Origin: Novosphingobium sp. PhB165
GTDB lineage: Bacteria > Pseudomonadota > Alphaproteobacteria > Sphingomonadales > Sphingomonadaceae
DNA length: 64,000 nt
Assembly: GCF_004341845.1 (NCBI RefSeq)
Contig: NZ_SLVB01000011.1
Location: 62,001 to 126,000, forward strand
Reading direction: 5' to 3'
Shown here: piece by piece, positions 26,492-35,803 of the stretch
Numbering within the stretch: position 1 is the first letter of the stretch
Layout of the letters: every line of letters starts with the position of its first letter
Made by a program: the position numbers and the translations under genes
The notes under the pieces: generated by a model
Told to the model about the DNA's origin: nothing
What the model saw: the letters and a program-made list of their open reading frames with translations, nothing else
Database searches by the model: none

Positions 26492-27388
26492 GTGAACGGT
26501 ATCAAGACGGCCATGCTGCTGGCGGCGTTGACGGCGCTGCTGATGGGGCTGGGCTATGTGTTCGGCGGCGGCGGCGGTGCGATGATCGCGCTGATCGCGG
26601 CGGCAGGCATGAACCTGTTCACCTTCTGGAACGCCGACACCATCGTGCTCAAGATGCACAACGCGCGCGAGGTGGACGCCCGCTCCGCGCCCGAGTTCTA
26701 CGGCATCGTCGCCGACCTCGCGGGCCGGGCACAACTGCCGATGCCGCGCGTCTATCTGATCGACAGCGCCAATCCGAACGCCTTCGCCACTGGCCGCAAT
26801 CCCGATCACGCCGCCGTGGCCGCCACGACGGGCCTGCTGAACATGCTGACCCGCGACGAAGTGGCAGCGGTGATGGCGCACGAACTGGGCCACGTGAAGA
26901 ATCGCGACACGCTGACCATGACCATGGTGGCAACGATTGCCGGCGCGATCTCGATGATCGCCAACTTCGGCATGTTCTTCGGCGGCCATCTCGGCGGCAA
27001 CAGTGAAAACCGGCCCAATCCGCTGATCGCCATTGCCGCGATGGTCATGGCGCCTTTCGCGGCGATGATCGTGCAGATGGCGATCAGCCGCACCCGCGAG
27101 TTCAGCGCCGACCGCGCGAGCGCGGAAATCAGCGGCAACCCGCGCGCACTGGCCTCGGCGCTCGCCAAGATCGCGGGCCCAGCACAAGCGATTCCCAGCT
27201 TCGCCTCGGAGCGCAATCCGGCCGCCGCGCAGCTCTATATCGTGCCCACCGGCGTTTCCGACTTGTTCTCGACCCACCCGGCGACCGAAAAGCGCATTGC
27301 CGCTCTGATGGCGATGGACGGCACGTCGCCGGGCAGGCCCGCAGCCCCGGTCAGGAGAGCTTCGGCGCTCGATCCGCTGCGCAAGTGA
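26492..27388 (+). CDS. htpX: HtpX-like zinc metalloprotease
   Basis: Membrane M48 protease of 298 residues that degrades damaged membrane proteins. I choose GTG 26492, preceded by AAGGAG, because the sequence then begins directly with the first hydrophobic helix (residues 4-24). A second helix follows at 28-46. The zinc motif HELGH gives His130, Glu131 and His134, with the third ligand Glu in SRTREFSADRAS. Two more helices flank the catalytic region. It is probably independent of the surrounding catabolic genes. The length matches the E. coli protein. Confidence 0.93.
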   Translation: MNGIKTAMLLAALTALLMGLGYVFGGGGGAMIALIAAAGMNLFTFWNADTIVLKMHNAREVDARSAPEFYGIVADLAGRAQLPMPRVYLIDSANPNAFATGRNPDHAAVAATTGLLNMLTRDEVAAVMAHELGHVKNRDTLTMTMVATIAGAISMIANFGMFFGGHLGGNSENRPNPLIAIAAMVMAPFAAMIVQMAISRTREFSADRASAEISGNPRALASALAKIAGPAQAIPSFASERNPAAAQLYIVPTGVSDLFSTHPATEKRIAALMAMDGTSPGRPAAPVRRASALDPLRK

Positions 27389-27501
27389 GTGCCAAGGACG
27401 CTTGGCGCATGCCTTCATGCGCCACTTAGCGCGTCTGCGATGCGCCTTGCGCGTCCGGCCATTGCCTGCCTCGCACAGGGTTGTACATTCGTTCAACACG
27501 A

Positions 27502-28944
27502 ATGAAGAACAATCCGAGAGGTGTCGGAGTGCTGAAATCTACAGACGGCGGCCTGAGAGCCGTCCCCTACCCGATCGAAGATCCCGAACGGATCCCGGTC
27601 AAGCGCTACTACGATGCCGATTTCTACCAGGCAGAGCTGGACCACTTGTGGCCGCACGTCTGGCAGATGGCCTGCCGTGAAGAGCAGATCCCCGAAGTGG
27701 GCGACTGGATCGAGTACGAGAATGTCGGCAAGTCCGTCATCATCGTGCGCACGGCCAGCGGCATCAAGGCTTTCCACAATGCCTGCCGCCATCGCGGCGT
27801 GCCGTTCGCGGGGGGCACCGGCCATTCGCACGGCAACTGCGCGAAGTCCGGCTTCGTCTGCCCGTTCCACGGCTGGCGCTGGAACATGGATGGCGAATCC
27901 ACCCAGGTCTACGGCAAGCACCTCTTCTCCGAGCGTCAGCTTCAGGAAGACGACATCAACCTGATCCCCTGCCGCGCCGAGACCTTCATCGGCTGCGTCT
28001 GGATCAACCATGATGAAGACGCACCTTCAGTGCGCGATTCGATCGGCCCCCTTGCCGGCAACCTCGAAGCACGCGGACTCGACAAGATGCGTGCGGAATG
28101 GTGCTACGGCGCCGAACTCCCGGCCAACTGGAAGGTCGCGATGGAGGCCTTCATGGAAGGCTACCACGTGATGCAGACGCACCCGCAGCTGCAACACGCC
28201 GCGCCGATGATGTACGATTCGATGTACCGCAGCCCGCGCGGTCCGGTGCCGATCATGGCCGAACCGCACCTCTCCTATCGCGAGAATCAGGAGCTGCAGG
28301 TCAAGTCCATGGCGCTCCTGAGCGAGGGCATGGCGGGCATGGTCCACGAGAAGGAAGTGGAAATCGCGCGCGGCCTGATCGGTGTCGAGGAAGGGCTGCC
28401 CGAAGACCAGAACATGGCGATGTTCCACTGGCTGGGCATCGTCATGCACCAGATCTCGGCCCAGTTGCAGGCGCGTGGCGAGCCGGTTCCGGACCTTTGC
28501 GCGGTATCGCAGACGCATCCGGTGAAGGCGGTGGAGTTCCTCTTCCCGCACTACTTCCTGCTGCCCTACTTCACGTCGATGTCGGCCTACCGCATCCGCC
28601 CGACGGGGCCGGAAAGCTGCTTCTTCGAGATCTGGTCGCTGACCTACATGCCCGAAGACACCGACTTCGAAACGGTGATGGAGCCGGTGGTGCTGCCCTA
28701 CAACAGCCCCGATTTCCCGCCGATTCCGCGGCAGGACTATTCGAACATTCCGATCCAGCAGAAGGGCCTGCACGCCAGCGGGTTCGAGTTCATGCGCCTC
28801 TCGCATGAGGTGGAAGGCATGATCAGCAACTATCAGCGGATCATCGACGGCTACCTCAAGGGTGTGCCGCAGGAAAAGCTCGCCACGGCGATCCACAAGC
28901 TGGGCGGCAACTTCGACGGTCCGATCGAGTATCTCGGCATCTGA
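27502..28944 (+). CDS. Aromatic ring-hydroxylating (Rieske) oxygenase, alpha subunit
   Basis: Second Rieske oxygenase catalytic subunit, about 480 residues. Rieske ligands are Cys95-x-His97 (CRHRG) and Cys120-x2-His123 (CPFHGW), with an unusually long GGTGHSHGNCAKSG insert between them. The iron site starts with EGYHVMQTH. The start is unsure: ATG 27502 has no clear ribosome site, whereas GTG 27529 has AGAGG nearby, and the protein would then start VLKSTDGG. No beta subunit, ferredoxin or reductase is adjacent. It shares layout but low sequence similarity with the subunit at 8.5 kb, so it likely acts on a different intermediate. Confidence 0.93.
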   Translation: MKNNPRGVGVLKSTDGGLRAVPYPIEDPERIPVKRYYDADFYQAELDHLWPHVWQMACREEQIPEVGDWIEYENVGKSVIIVRTASGIKAFHNACRHRGVPFAGGTGHSHGNCAKSGFVCPFHGWRWNMDGESTQVYGKHLFSERQLQEDDINLIPCRAETFIGCVWINHDEDAPSVRDSIGPLAGNLEARGLDKMRAEWCYGAELPANWKVAMEAFMEGYHVMQTHPQLQHAAPMMYDSMYRSPRGPVPIMAEPHLSYRENQELQVKSMALLSEGMAGMVHEKEVEIARGLIGVEEGLPEDQNMAMFHWLGIVMHQISAQLQARGEPVPDLCAVSQTHPVKAVEFLFPHYFLLPYFTSMSAYRIRPTGPESCFFEIWSLTYMPEDTDFETVMEPVVLPYNSPDFPPIPRQDYSNIPIQQKGLHASGFEFMRLSHEVEGMISNYQRIIDGYLKGVPQEKLATAIHKLGGNFDGPIEYLGI

Positions 28945-28953
28945 CGATGCGGG

Positions 28954-28974
28954 CTGGGGCTCGGTTGATGCCGA
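28954..28974 (+). terminator. Probable terminator hairpin after Rieske gene
   Basis: The sequence just past the Rieske stop contains GGGCTCGG and CCGAGTCCC arms around a short TTGATG loop. It lies between convergent genes (Rieske oxygenase and carbonic anhydrase). No T-tract is clear. Confidence 0.45.
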
Positions 28975-28995
28975 GTCCCAGTCTATCTGCCGCGC

Positions 28996-29763
28996 CTACT
29001 TCGACGTGGTCCGCATGGCCGGCGGGATCGGCAGCATTTCCACTTTTCCGGTCGCAACGTCGTAAACGGCCGGTACGACCTTGAGTTCGCGCGCCTTCAC
29101 TTTGGCCTCGACCACGGGCGATGAATTGATCAGCGTCGCTGCATGGATCACGGCATTCTGGCGGGTGACGACCATCGGATCATCGCTGCCGCTCATGTAG
29201 ACGGCTGGCAGGATCGCCGGGAACAGCGCGCTGATCTGCCCCGGAACCTCAGGGTTCTCCATGGCCGCCTTGATCGCCCCGCAGTTCGAATGGCCCATCA
29301 CCACCACGGCCTTTATGCCCAGCACGGCAATGCCGTATTCCAGGCTGGCGATGATTTCCGGCGTGGTGATGTTGCCCGCCACGCGCGTCACGAAAAGGCG
29401 CCCGATGGGCTCATCGAAAACCATTTCCACCGGCACCCGCGAATCCGCGCAGGACAGCACGCCGACGATCGGCCACTGCCCCTCGGCCGCTCGCGCCTTG
29501 ATGATCGCAAGGTCCTTGGTATGCGCGGTCGGCGCGCCCGCGATGAAGCGGGCATTGCCGTCCATGATCTCCTTGAGCGCCTGATCGGGCGTAATCGTCT
29601 CAGTTGGCGCGGCGCCGGAGGGTGCCTCCGCCGCCCGGACAGGCCCAGCAACCAAGCCGATTGCCGGCGCCGCCGCCAGCGCGGCCACAGCGCCGATGAT
29701 GTCACGCCGCGACGTGCGGCAGCAGGAATTCTGATTTTCCGGGGGGACTTCGCTCAAGGACAT
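28996..29763 (-). CDS. Beta-class carbonic anhydrase, exported
   Basis: Converts CO2 and bicarbonate, here probably in the periplasm. The 255-residue protein starts with a twin-arginine type signal (SRRDIIGAVAALAAAPAIGL) preceding the mature part. The beta-class zinc site is complete: Cys in VLSCADSRVPVE with the Asp-Arg pair, and His/Cys in MGHSNCGAIKA. A Tat signal on a beta carbonic anhydrase is found in several alphaproteobacteria. It converges with the Rieske gene and its gene stands alone. Regulation is not visible. Confidence 0.94.
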   Translation of the reverse strand: MSLSEVPPENQNSCCRTSRRDIIGAVAALAAAPAIGLVAGPVRAAEAPSGAAPTETITPDQALKEIMDGNARFIAGAPTAHTKDLAIIKARAAEGQWPIVGVLSCADSRVPVEMVFDEPIGRLFVTRVAGNITTPEIIASLEYGIAVLGIKAVVVMGHSNCGAIKAAMENPEVPGQISALFPAILPAVYMSGSDDPMVVTRQNAVIHAATLINSSPVVEAKVKARELKVVPAVYDVATGKVEMLPIPPAMRTTSK

Positions 29764-29840
29764 GGCAGTCTCCAGCGTGATGCACGCCGGAGGCTATCAC
29801 GCGCCCCTGTGTCCCGCCATAACCCTTGCGAAAGGGCGTG

Positions 29841-30638
29841 TCAGGCGGTCAGCGCGGCGACCAGCGCCTTGACCTTCTTCTGGCGCCACTGCGGAAGCGG
29901 AGCCACTAGCCAGTAAGCGCGGCGGCAGGATGTGGCAGCGCCGACTTTGACACTGGTGCCGGCAGGAAGTCCCTCAGTCAGCAGTGCCGGCACGCGCACG
30001 CGGCCAAGGCCGGATGTCGCGGCGGCAACCGCCTGCCCCGCATCGGCCAGCAGGATGGCCGGCTTGGCCTCTTCCTCATCGACGCCTTCATGACCCTCGG
30101 GCGTGGGATCGCCCGGCCAGCCCATCCAGTCGCCCTCGCCCAGTTCGACCCATTCGGGCGCGCCGAGCGTGATGCCTTCAAGGTCGCCCGGCCCCTCGCT
30201 CCAGCGCACCGCCAGATCGAGATTGGCCTCGGTAAAATCGGTCAGTTCGCCATCGACGAGCACGTAGCGCACTTCCGGATTCGCGGCCCGGAACGCGGCG
30301 AGGCGCGGCGCCAGCCAGGCGGCGAAGAACTCGCGCGGCGCGGCGATGGTGTAGACATGGCTGGACTGGCTGGCCTGCATGGCCTGCACCGCGTCCTCGA
30401 AATGCAGGAATCCAGTGCGCAGCGCGGCGAGACCGGCCCCCGCCTCATCGGTCAGTTCCAGGCCCTTGCTGGTGCGGCGGAACAGCACGACCCCAAGCAG
30501 GTCCTCCAGCGCGCGGATCTGCTGGCCGACTGCTGCCGGCGTCACCGCCAGTTCGTCTGCCGCGCGGGTGAAGGAGAGGTGGCGGGCCGCGGCATCAAAG
30601 ACGCGCAAGGCATTGAGAGGCAGGTGCGTGCGCTTCAT
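29841..30638 (-). CDS. LysR family regulator (GcvA-like)
   Basis: Transcription regulator of 265 residues. An N-terminal winged helix-turn-helix (LNALRVFDAAARHLSFTRAADELAVTPAAVGQQIRALE) is followed by an effector domain. The opening LPLNALRVFDAAARHLSFT resembles the GcvA subgroup. The effector domain is a little shorter than the usual 300-residue form and includes an acidic GDPTPEGHEGVDEEE stretch. The gene is followed leftward by the carbonic anhydrase and preceded by ApaG. Its targets are not evident. Confidence 0.9.
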   Translation of the reverse strand: MKRTHLPLNALRVFDAAARHLSFTRAADELAVTPAAVGQQIRALEDLLGVVLFRRTSKGLELTDEAGAGLAALRTGFLHFEDAVQAMQASQSSHVYTIAAPREFFAAWLAPRLAAFRAANPEVRYVLVDGELTDFTEANLDLAVRWSEGPGDLEGITLGAPEWVELGEGDWMGWPGDPTPEGHEGVDEEEAKPAILLADAGQAVAAATSGLGRVRVPALLTEGLPAGTSVKVGAATSCRRAYWLVAPLPQWRQKKVKALVAALTA

Positions 30639-30702
30639 GGCGCTTCCCTAAGCGCTTGGCGTTGCTGCGGCAACGGGGAAGTAGATGGGGCGAAGTCGAG
30701 GT

Positions 30703-31101
30703 TCAGCCGACCTTCGCGGGCGCGGCGAGCGGGAAGAACGGAATCTGGGCCTCCAGTTCGGTGCCGTCGCTGCGCACGAAGGTATAGTAGCCTTCCATCG
30801 AGCCCTGCGGCGTCGTCAGCGGACATCCCGAGACATAGTCATGGCTGCGACCGGGCCGGATCAGCGGCTGCTCACCCACCACGCCTTCACCTTCGACCAG
30901 ATTCACATCTCCATTGGCGTCGGTAATCCGCCAGTGACGCGTGAGAAGCTGAAGCGAATCGTCCGAATCGTTCTCGATGCGGATGTGGTAGACCCAGAAC
31001 CACTTGCCCGCTTCGATGCGGGACTGTTCGGGCAGAAAGTTCACCGCGACGCGGACAGTCACACCCTCGGTGATGGCGGTATGCTGGAAGAGTTGCTTCA
31101 T
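30703..31101 (-). CDS. apaG: ApaG family protein
   Basis: Small beta-sandwich protein of 132 residues of the ApaG (DUF525) family, annotated from enterobacterial genetics as affecting Co2+/Mg2+ efflux. The conserved YHIRIENDSDDSLQLLTRHW, WRITDANG and GCPLTTPQGSMEGYYTF segments are all present. ApaG lies near metZ in several sphingomonads, and the same holds here with one kinase gene between. It is on the leftward strand, 90 bases from the kinase gene's stop, and may be co-transcribed with it. Its biochemical role is unclear. Confidence 0.94.
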   Translation of the reverse strand: MKQLFQHTAITEGVTVRVAVNFLPEQSRIEAGKWFWVYHIRIENDSDDSLQLLTRHWRITDANGDVNLVEGEGVVGEQPLIRPGRSHDYVSGCPLTTPQGSMEGYYTFVRSDGTELEAQIPFFPLAAPAKVG

Positions 31102-31191
31102 GATGCAGCCAACCTAACCGGCTAACGACTTATGGACAACTCTTAGACCCAATGCCTTGCTCCCGCAAATCGCTGGAAAATTATCAGTGGA

Positions 31192-32553
31192 TCACAGAAT
31201 CGCCGACACGGGGCATGCGAGGTACCACGCAAAGCCGGAAGGATCGTAAGCGGTCTCCACTTGCGCATTGAGCTTCACGCGCGGCACGTCGACGATGATC
31301 CGCGTGCCGAATCCCGGGCGTGTCGGGGCCGACACCGGCGGGCCTCCCTGCTCGTGCCAGGCGATGCGGAAACCGGGCGCTTCGCCTTCCGGCGCCGGTT
31401 CGACCGACCATTCGATCGCGACCCGGCCATCCGGCACCGAAAGCGCGCCATACTTGAGCGCATTGGTGCCCATCTCGTGGATAGCCATGGCCAGCGCCTC
31501 TGCCGCGCCGGGGGAGAGCAGGACTTCCGGCCCGTCCAGGCGCACTTGCACGTGCGAATCCACTAGCGTCTGCAACTGGGTATCGATCATCTCGCGCACC
31601 GGAATGCTCGACCACGCGCGGCGCACCAGCAGGTCCTGACTGGCGGCAAGGCTGCGAATGCGCTGCTCCAGCCGTTCGATAAAGTCCGGCCGGTTCTTGT
31701 CCGTCCGGCGCGCAAGCGACTGGATGATCGACAGCATGTTCTTGCTGCGATGATTGACCTCCTGCAACAGCAGTTCGATGCGCTGCTCCGCATCGCGCAT
31801 CTCGGTCACGTCGGTATTGGTGCCGAACCAATAGAGGATGCTCCGCGCTTCGTCGCGGATCGGCGTCGCGCGAGAGAGGAACCAGCGCCATTCGCCGTTC
31901 GCGCTGCGCAGCGGGAAAGTATCCTCCCAGTCTTCGCCCGAGGCGAGGTGGTCGCGGAACCGGGCATTGACCGCCTCGCTGTAGTCGGGATGCTGCACCG
32001 TTTGGCGGCCGCTGGCCTCCATCTCCTCGGGCGTGGTGCCGGTATAATCGAACCAGCGTTTGTTGCGCCAGACGACCCGGCCGTCGCGCCCCGCGATCCA
32101 AGCGAGTTGCGACATGTTGTCCGCCAGCAGGCTCAGCCGCGCCTCGCTCTCTTCCAGCCGGCGCTGCGTTTCCTTCTTGAGGCTGATGTCGCGCGCGATC
32201 TTGCTGGCGGCGACCACCCGCCCTTCACTGTCGAGCACCGGCGAAACGGTGACGGCAACGTCGATAGCGCTGCCGTCCTTCCGCTTCCGCACGGTCTCGA
32301 ACGTGGGCACGCGCTCGCCCCGCGTGATGCTGGCGATGATCGCATCTTCCTCGGCCTGCCGGTCCTCGGGGATCAGCGTGCGCACGTTCATCCCGACGAT
32401 CTCGGCCGAACTCCAGCCGAAAATGCGCTCGGCAGCCTGGTTCCAGCTCAGGATCGTCCCGTCGAGCGACTTGCCGACAATGGCATCGTCACTTGATTCG
32501 ACGATCGCCGCGAGCAGTGCCCCGGCGTCGGTCCCGAGCCCGGGCGGGTTCAG
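31192..32553 (-). CDS. PAS-PAS HWE-type sensor histidine kinase, non-standard start
   Basis: Cytoplasmic sensor kinase of about 453 residues. Two PAS domains cover about residues 10-125 and 135-250. A HisKA_2/HWE phosphoacceptor follows (EVNHRSKNMLSIIQSLARRT, probable phospho-His268). A HATPase domain ends the protein. No ATG, GTG or TTG occurs upstream in frame of ATG 32391, yet that codon lies in the middle of a well-formed PAS domain. The frame continues back to CTG 32553, which overlaps the metZ stop as CTGA. I therefore place the start at CTG. A PAS-truncated product from 32391 is the alternative. No response-regulator gene is adjacent. Confidence 0.78.
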   Translation of the reverse strand: MNPPGLGTDAGALLAAIVESSDDAIVGKSLDGTILSWNQAAERIFGWSSAEIVGMNVRTLIPEDRQAEEDAIIASITRGERVPTFETVRKRKDGSAIDVAVTVSPVLDSEGRVVAASKIARDISLKKETQRRLEESEARLSLLADNMSQLAWIAGRDGRVVWRNKRWFDYTGTTPEEMEASGRQTVQHPDYSEAVNARFRDHLASGEDWEDTFPLRSANGEWRWFLSRATPIRDEARSILYWFGTNTDVTEMRDAEQRIELLLQEVNHRSKNMLSIIQSLARRTDKNRPDFIERLEQRIRSLAASQDLLVRRAWSSIPVREMIDTQLQTLVDSHVQVRLDGPEVLLSPGAAEALAMAIHEMGTNALKYGALSVPDGRVAIEWSVEPAPEGEAPGFRIAWHEQGGPPVSAPTRPGFGTRIIVDVPRVKLNAQVETAYDPSGFAWYLACPVSAIL

Positions 32554-33758
32554 AGACCCGCCTTGGCCAGCGCCTGATCGAGATCCGCGATCAGATCATC
32601 CGGATCTTCCAGACCGATGTTGATGCGCAGCATGCCTTCCGAAATGCCCATGGCCTCGCGTGCCTCCGGCCCCATGTTGTGGTGCGTGGTGGAGGCAGGA
32701 TGGCACATCAGCGAACGCGAGTCGCCGATGTTGTTCGAAATATCGATCAGTTCCAGCGCGTCGAGCAGCGCATGCGCCTGCGCGCGGCCGCCATCGAGGA
32801 CGAAGCTGAAGATCGGACCGCAAGCGTCCATCTGCTTCATCGCCAGCGCCTGCGCCGGGTGGCTGTCCAGCCAGGGGTGCAGGATCTTCGGCACGCGGCC
32901 GGCGACGAACTGGCCGACCTTGAGCGCATTCTCGCTCTGCTTCTTGGCGCGCAGGTCCAGCGTCTCAAGCCCCTTCAGCACCACCCAGGCGTTGAACGGC
33001 GAAAGGTTCGGGCCGGTGTTGCGCTGGAACGGCAGCAGCTTGTCGTTGATGAATTCCTCGCTACCGCAGACGGCACCGGCCAGAACGCGGCCCTGCCCGT
33101 CCATCAGCTTGGTGGCCGAATAGGCGACCACGTCGATGCCGAATTCCAGCGGGCGCTGCAGCGCCGGGCTGCAAAACGCATTGTCGACCACGGTGGTGAT
33201 GCCGTGGGCCTTGGCGATTTCGGCAATGGCGGCAAGGTCGGCGACGTCCATCGTCGGGTTCGCCGGGGTTTCGAAGAAGAACACCTTGGTGTTGGGGCGG
33301 ATCGCCGCTTCCCACGCGGAAAGGTCGGTGGCGTCCACCACCGTCACGTCCACGCCGAAGCGCGGCAGCAGGCTGTCGCCCAGCCAGCGGCACGAACCGA
33401 AGGCGGCGCGGGCGGAAACCATGTGGTCACCCGCCGAAAGCTGGCACAGCAGCGCGGCGGTCATCGCCGCCATACCCGATGCCTGCGTGCGGCACGCCTC
33501 GGCCCCTTCCAGCAGGGCGATGCGCTCTTCGAGCATCTGCACCGTCGGGTTCTGGAGGCGCGAATAGGTCATGCCGTCGTCCTCGCCCATGAAGCGGGCG
33601 GCAACGGTGGCGGCATCGTCGTAGGAATAGCCCGAGGTGAGGAACAGCGCTTCGCTGGTCTCACCCATTTCCGAACGCCAGGTACCACCGCGAATTGCGC
33701 GGGTGGCCGGGCGCCAGTTGCGGGTCTTGGTGCGGTCCTGTCCGGTCGTGCGTTTCAT
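32550..33758 (-). CDS. metZ: O-succinylhomoserine sulfhydrylase
   Basis: PLP-dependent trans-sulfuration enzyme of 402 residues that makes homocysteine from O-succinylhomoserine and sulfide in methionine synthesis. The ATG at 33758 gives the family N-terminus (KRTTGQDRTKTRNWRPATRA). The PLP lysine is in YSATKLMDGQG, with the ETPANPT and VDNAFCSP motifs present. The alternative reading as a cystathionine gamma-lyase/synthase is less likely given the N-terminus. The kinase gene downstream overlaps its stop. A divergent mannosyltransferase starts 112 bases away, so the gap holds both promoters. Confidence 0.92.
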   Translation of the reverse strand: MKRTTGQDRTKTRNWRPATRAIRGGTWRSEMGETSEALFLTSGYSYDDAATVAARFMGEDDGMTYSRLQNPTVQMLEERIALLEGAEACRTQASGMAAMTAALLCQLSAGDHMVSARAAFGSCRWLGDSLLPRFGVDVTVVDATDLSAWEAAIRPNTKVFFFETPANPTMDVADLAAIAEIAKAHGITTVVDNAFCSPALQRPLEFGIDVVAYSATKLMDGQGRVLAGAVCGSEEFINDKLLPFQRNTGPNLSPFNAWVVLKGLETLDLRAKKQSENALKVGQFVAGRVPKILHPWLDSHPAQALAMKQMDACGPIFSFVLDGGRAQAHALLDALELIDISNNIGDSRSLMCHPASTTHHNMGPEAREAMGISEGMLRINIGLEDPDDLIADLDQALAKAGL

Positions 33759-33869
33759 GGCCCAAGCCTCTAGGATCGCGCGCGGATGGATGCAAGCGCC
33801 CGCGCCCGTCCGCCCGGCGCAAATGGCGCGCTTGCAGTCCACACGCTTCCCCCTTATTCCGCGCCTCCG

Positions 33870-35153
33870 ATGCCGATCGCTTCCCGCAACAATCGTGACC
33901 CGCTCGGCTGGTGCCTTGCCGTAACCGGGCTTTTCCTGGCTCTCGCGCTATGGCGGATCACGACGCCCAGTATCTATTACTTCGACGAGGTTCACTACGT
34001 CCCGGCTGCGCTGAAAATGCTCAGCCTGATTCCGACGAATCGCGAGCATCCGCTGTTCGCCAAGGAAGTGATTGCCACCTCCATCCACTTCATCGGCGAT
34101 CGACCGCTGGGATGGCGATTGGGGCCGGTGCTGTTCGGCACGGCGGGCCTCTTCGCGTTCGGCCGACTGGTCTGGCACGCCTCGCATCGGCGCGCCGCGA
34201 CGATCGCGGCGATCGTTCTGCTGGCGACCAACTTCATGTGGTTCGTGCAGAGCCGCATCGCCATGCTCGATATGGTGGAAGCCGCGCTCTGCATGATCGG
34301 CCTGTGGCAATTCGCCGCCGCGCTGAACACCAGGAGCATCGGCGCGGCACGCCTGCGCCTTGCCGCCGCCGGCATTGCGCTGGGCCTGTCGCTGGGCGCC
34401 AAGTGGAGCAGCGCGCCGGCGCTGATCATGCCGGGCCTGTGCTTCCTTGTGCTGCGCATGAAGGAAACCGGCTGGAAGTTCATCGGTCAGCGGAACGCCG
34501 GGCCGATCCCCGGAATCTCGCTGGTGGAGGCGGCCTTCTGGCTCGGCCTGCTGCCCATCGCGGTCTATTGGGCGACCTATACGCCCGCGATGTTCTATTC
34601 GCGCCTGACGCTTTCGCCGTTCGATTTCATCGGCCAGCACGAGCTGATGGTCCGCTTGCAGGACAGCGTGAAGAAGCCGCACCCCTACCGCAGCTTCTGG
34701 TACCAGTGGGCGGTCGACTGGCGGGTGATCTGGTACTTGTTCAAGAATGTCGACGGTGCCCATCGCGGCATCGTCATGCTTGGCAATCCATTCTCGATGC
34801 TGGCGGGCCTTGTTGCCTTCTTCTGGGGCCTGTGGGCCGCGCTGTTCCGCCGCCGGGGCGACATCGGCGTCTTCCTGGTGCTTTACGCGGCCACGCTGAT
34901 GATGTGGGCGGTGAACGGCAAGCCGGTGCAGTTCTATTACCACTACCTGCTGCCCGGCGCCTTCCTGATGGCACCGCTGGCTTTCGCCCTGGAGGCCCTG
35001 TGGCAGCGCAAGGATCGCTGGCGCCACCTCGCCACGCTGTCGATGGCGGTGACGCTGGGGATGTTCGTGCTGTTCTTTCCGATCATCTCGGCCCTGCCGC
35101 TGCCGACCGAAGAGACCTACAACTTCTGGATGTGGCTGCCGAGCTGGCGATAA
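33870..35153 (+). CDS. Phospholipid-linked mannosyltransferase (PMT/ArnT-like)
   Basis: Large membrane glycosyltransferase of 427 residues, resembling dolichyl-phosphate-mannose:protein mannosyltransferases. The first helix is followed by TTPSIYYFDEVHYVPAALKM, carrying the acidic DE pair expected at the catalytic loop. A PRxAxLD-type SRIAMLDMVEAAL segment and many further helices follow. Use of ATG 33870 avoids a non-conserved extension. It probably glycosylates an exported protein or lipid. A polyprenol-phosphate mannose synthase-like gene lies 2 kb on and could supply its donor. The acceptor is not known. Confidence 0.88.
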   Translation: MPIASRNNRDPLGWCLAVTGLFLALALWRITTPSIYYFDEVHYVPAALKMLSLIPTNREHPLFAKEVIATSIHFIGDRPLGWRLGPVLFGTAGLFAFGRLVWHASHRRAATIAAIVLLATNFMWFVQSRIAMLDMVEAALCMIGLWQFAAALNTRSIGAARLRLAAAGIALGLSLGAKWSSAPALIMPGLCFLVLRMKETGWKFIGQRNAGPIPGISLVEAAFWLGLLPIAVYWATYTPAMFYSRLTLSPFDFIGQHELMVRLQDSVKKPHPYRSFWYQWAVDWRVIWYLFKNVDGAHRGIVMLGNPFSMLAGLVAFFWGLWAALFRRRGDIGVFLVLYAATLMMWAVNGKPVQFYYHYLLPGAFLMAPLAFALEALWQRKDRWRHLATLSMAVTLGMFVLFFPIISALPLPTEETYNFWMWLPSWR

Positions 35154-35207
35154 ACGGGCACGGACAGGGCTGGAGTACGACCTCCCGCCCTTATCCGTCC
35201 GCCTCGC

Positions 35208-35693
35208 TCACGCCATCGCCCGTTGCGCGCCTGCGCCTTGCGCCAGTGCCGCTTTCCAGTTGGGCAGCGTGACGGCGGCAAGGTATTCCGCCTGCATTTC
35301 GGGCGTCAGCACCTCGACCACACGGTCGCCCTCCATCCATAGCTCGATCACGCCGAAAGCACCGCCGCGCTTGCAGTACTTGGCGGGCCAGCCCTCGCGC
35401 GCGGCGATCAGGAAGACTTGCGCGGGCCCGAGGTTGGTCGCCATGGCGAAATGCGTGGCGCTGAGCCCGCCATCGCCCGGCACGCCCAGAAAGTCTCCCT
35501 TCCCCGGCGCTTCCATAAGCTGCGTTCCGCGCGGATAGACCTCGACCAGCGTGTTGCGCTCGTCGCCCGCGTGGGCGACCCAGCTGCCCTCGGCAACCGG
35601 CGGAAACGGCGTCGCCTCGCCGCCCAGCAGTTCGGCCAGCACTTCGGCAACCCGCTGCGGATCGCGGGCGTCGGTGGAAACGTGAAAGATCAT
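35208..35693 (-). CDS. VOC-like small protein
   Basis: Small protein of 161 residues with a glyoxalase-like start (MIFHVSTDARDPQRVAEVLAEL) and a second beta-strand region (LSATHFAMATNLGPAQVFLI). The usual metal ligands are not all obvious, so enzymatic activity is uncertain. A KYCKRGGAFGVIELWMEG segment precedes a C-terminal helix that ends in an Ala/Gln-rich tail. It is convergent with the mannosyltransferase. Function unknown. Confidence 0.72.
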   Translation of the reverse strand: MIFHVSTDARDPQRVAEVLAELLGGEATPFPPVAEGSWVAHAGDERNTLVEVYPRGTQLMEAPGKGDFLGVPGDGGLSATHFAMATNLGPAQVFLIAAREGWPAKYCKRGGAFGVIELWMEGDRVVEVLTPEMQAEYLAAVTLPNWKAALAQGAGAQRAMA

Positions 35694-35803
35694 GAAATTC
35701 TCCCTACCCGGTTCGATGGCGGGGAGAGACGCCAGAGCTTCGCAGCGATCAAAGCGTTTCCGGCGAACGCCAGTTTATTGTCGATCAAGTACCCACAACG
35801 ACA

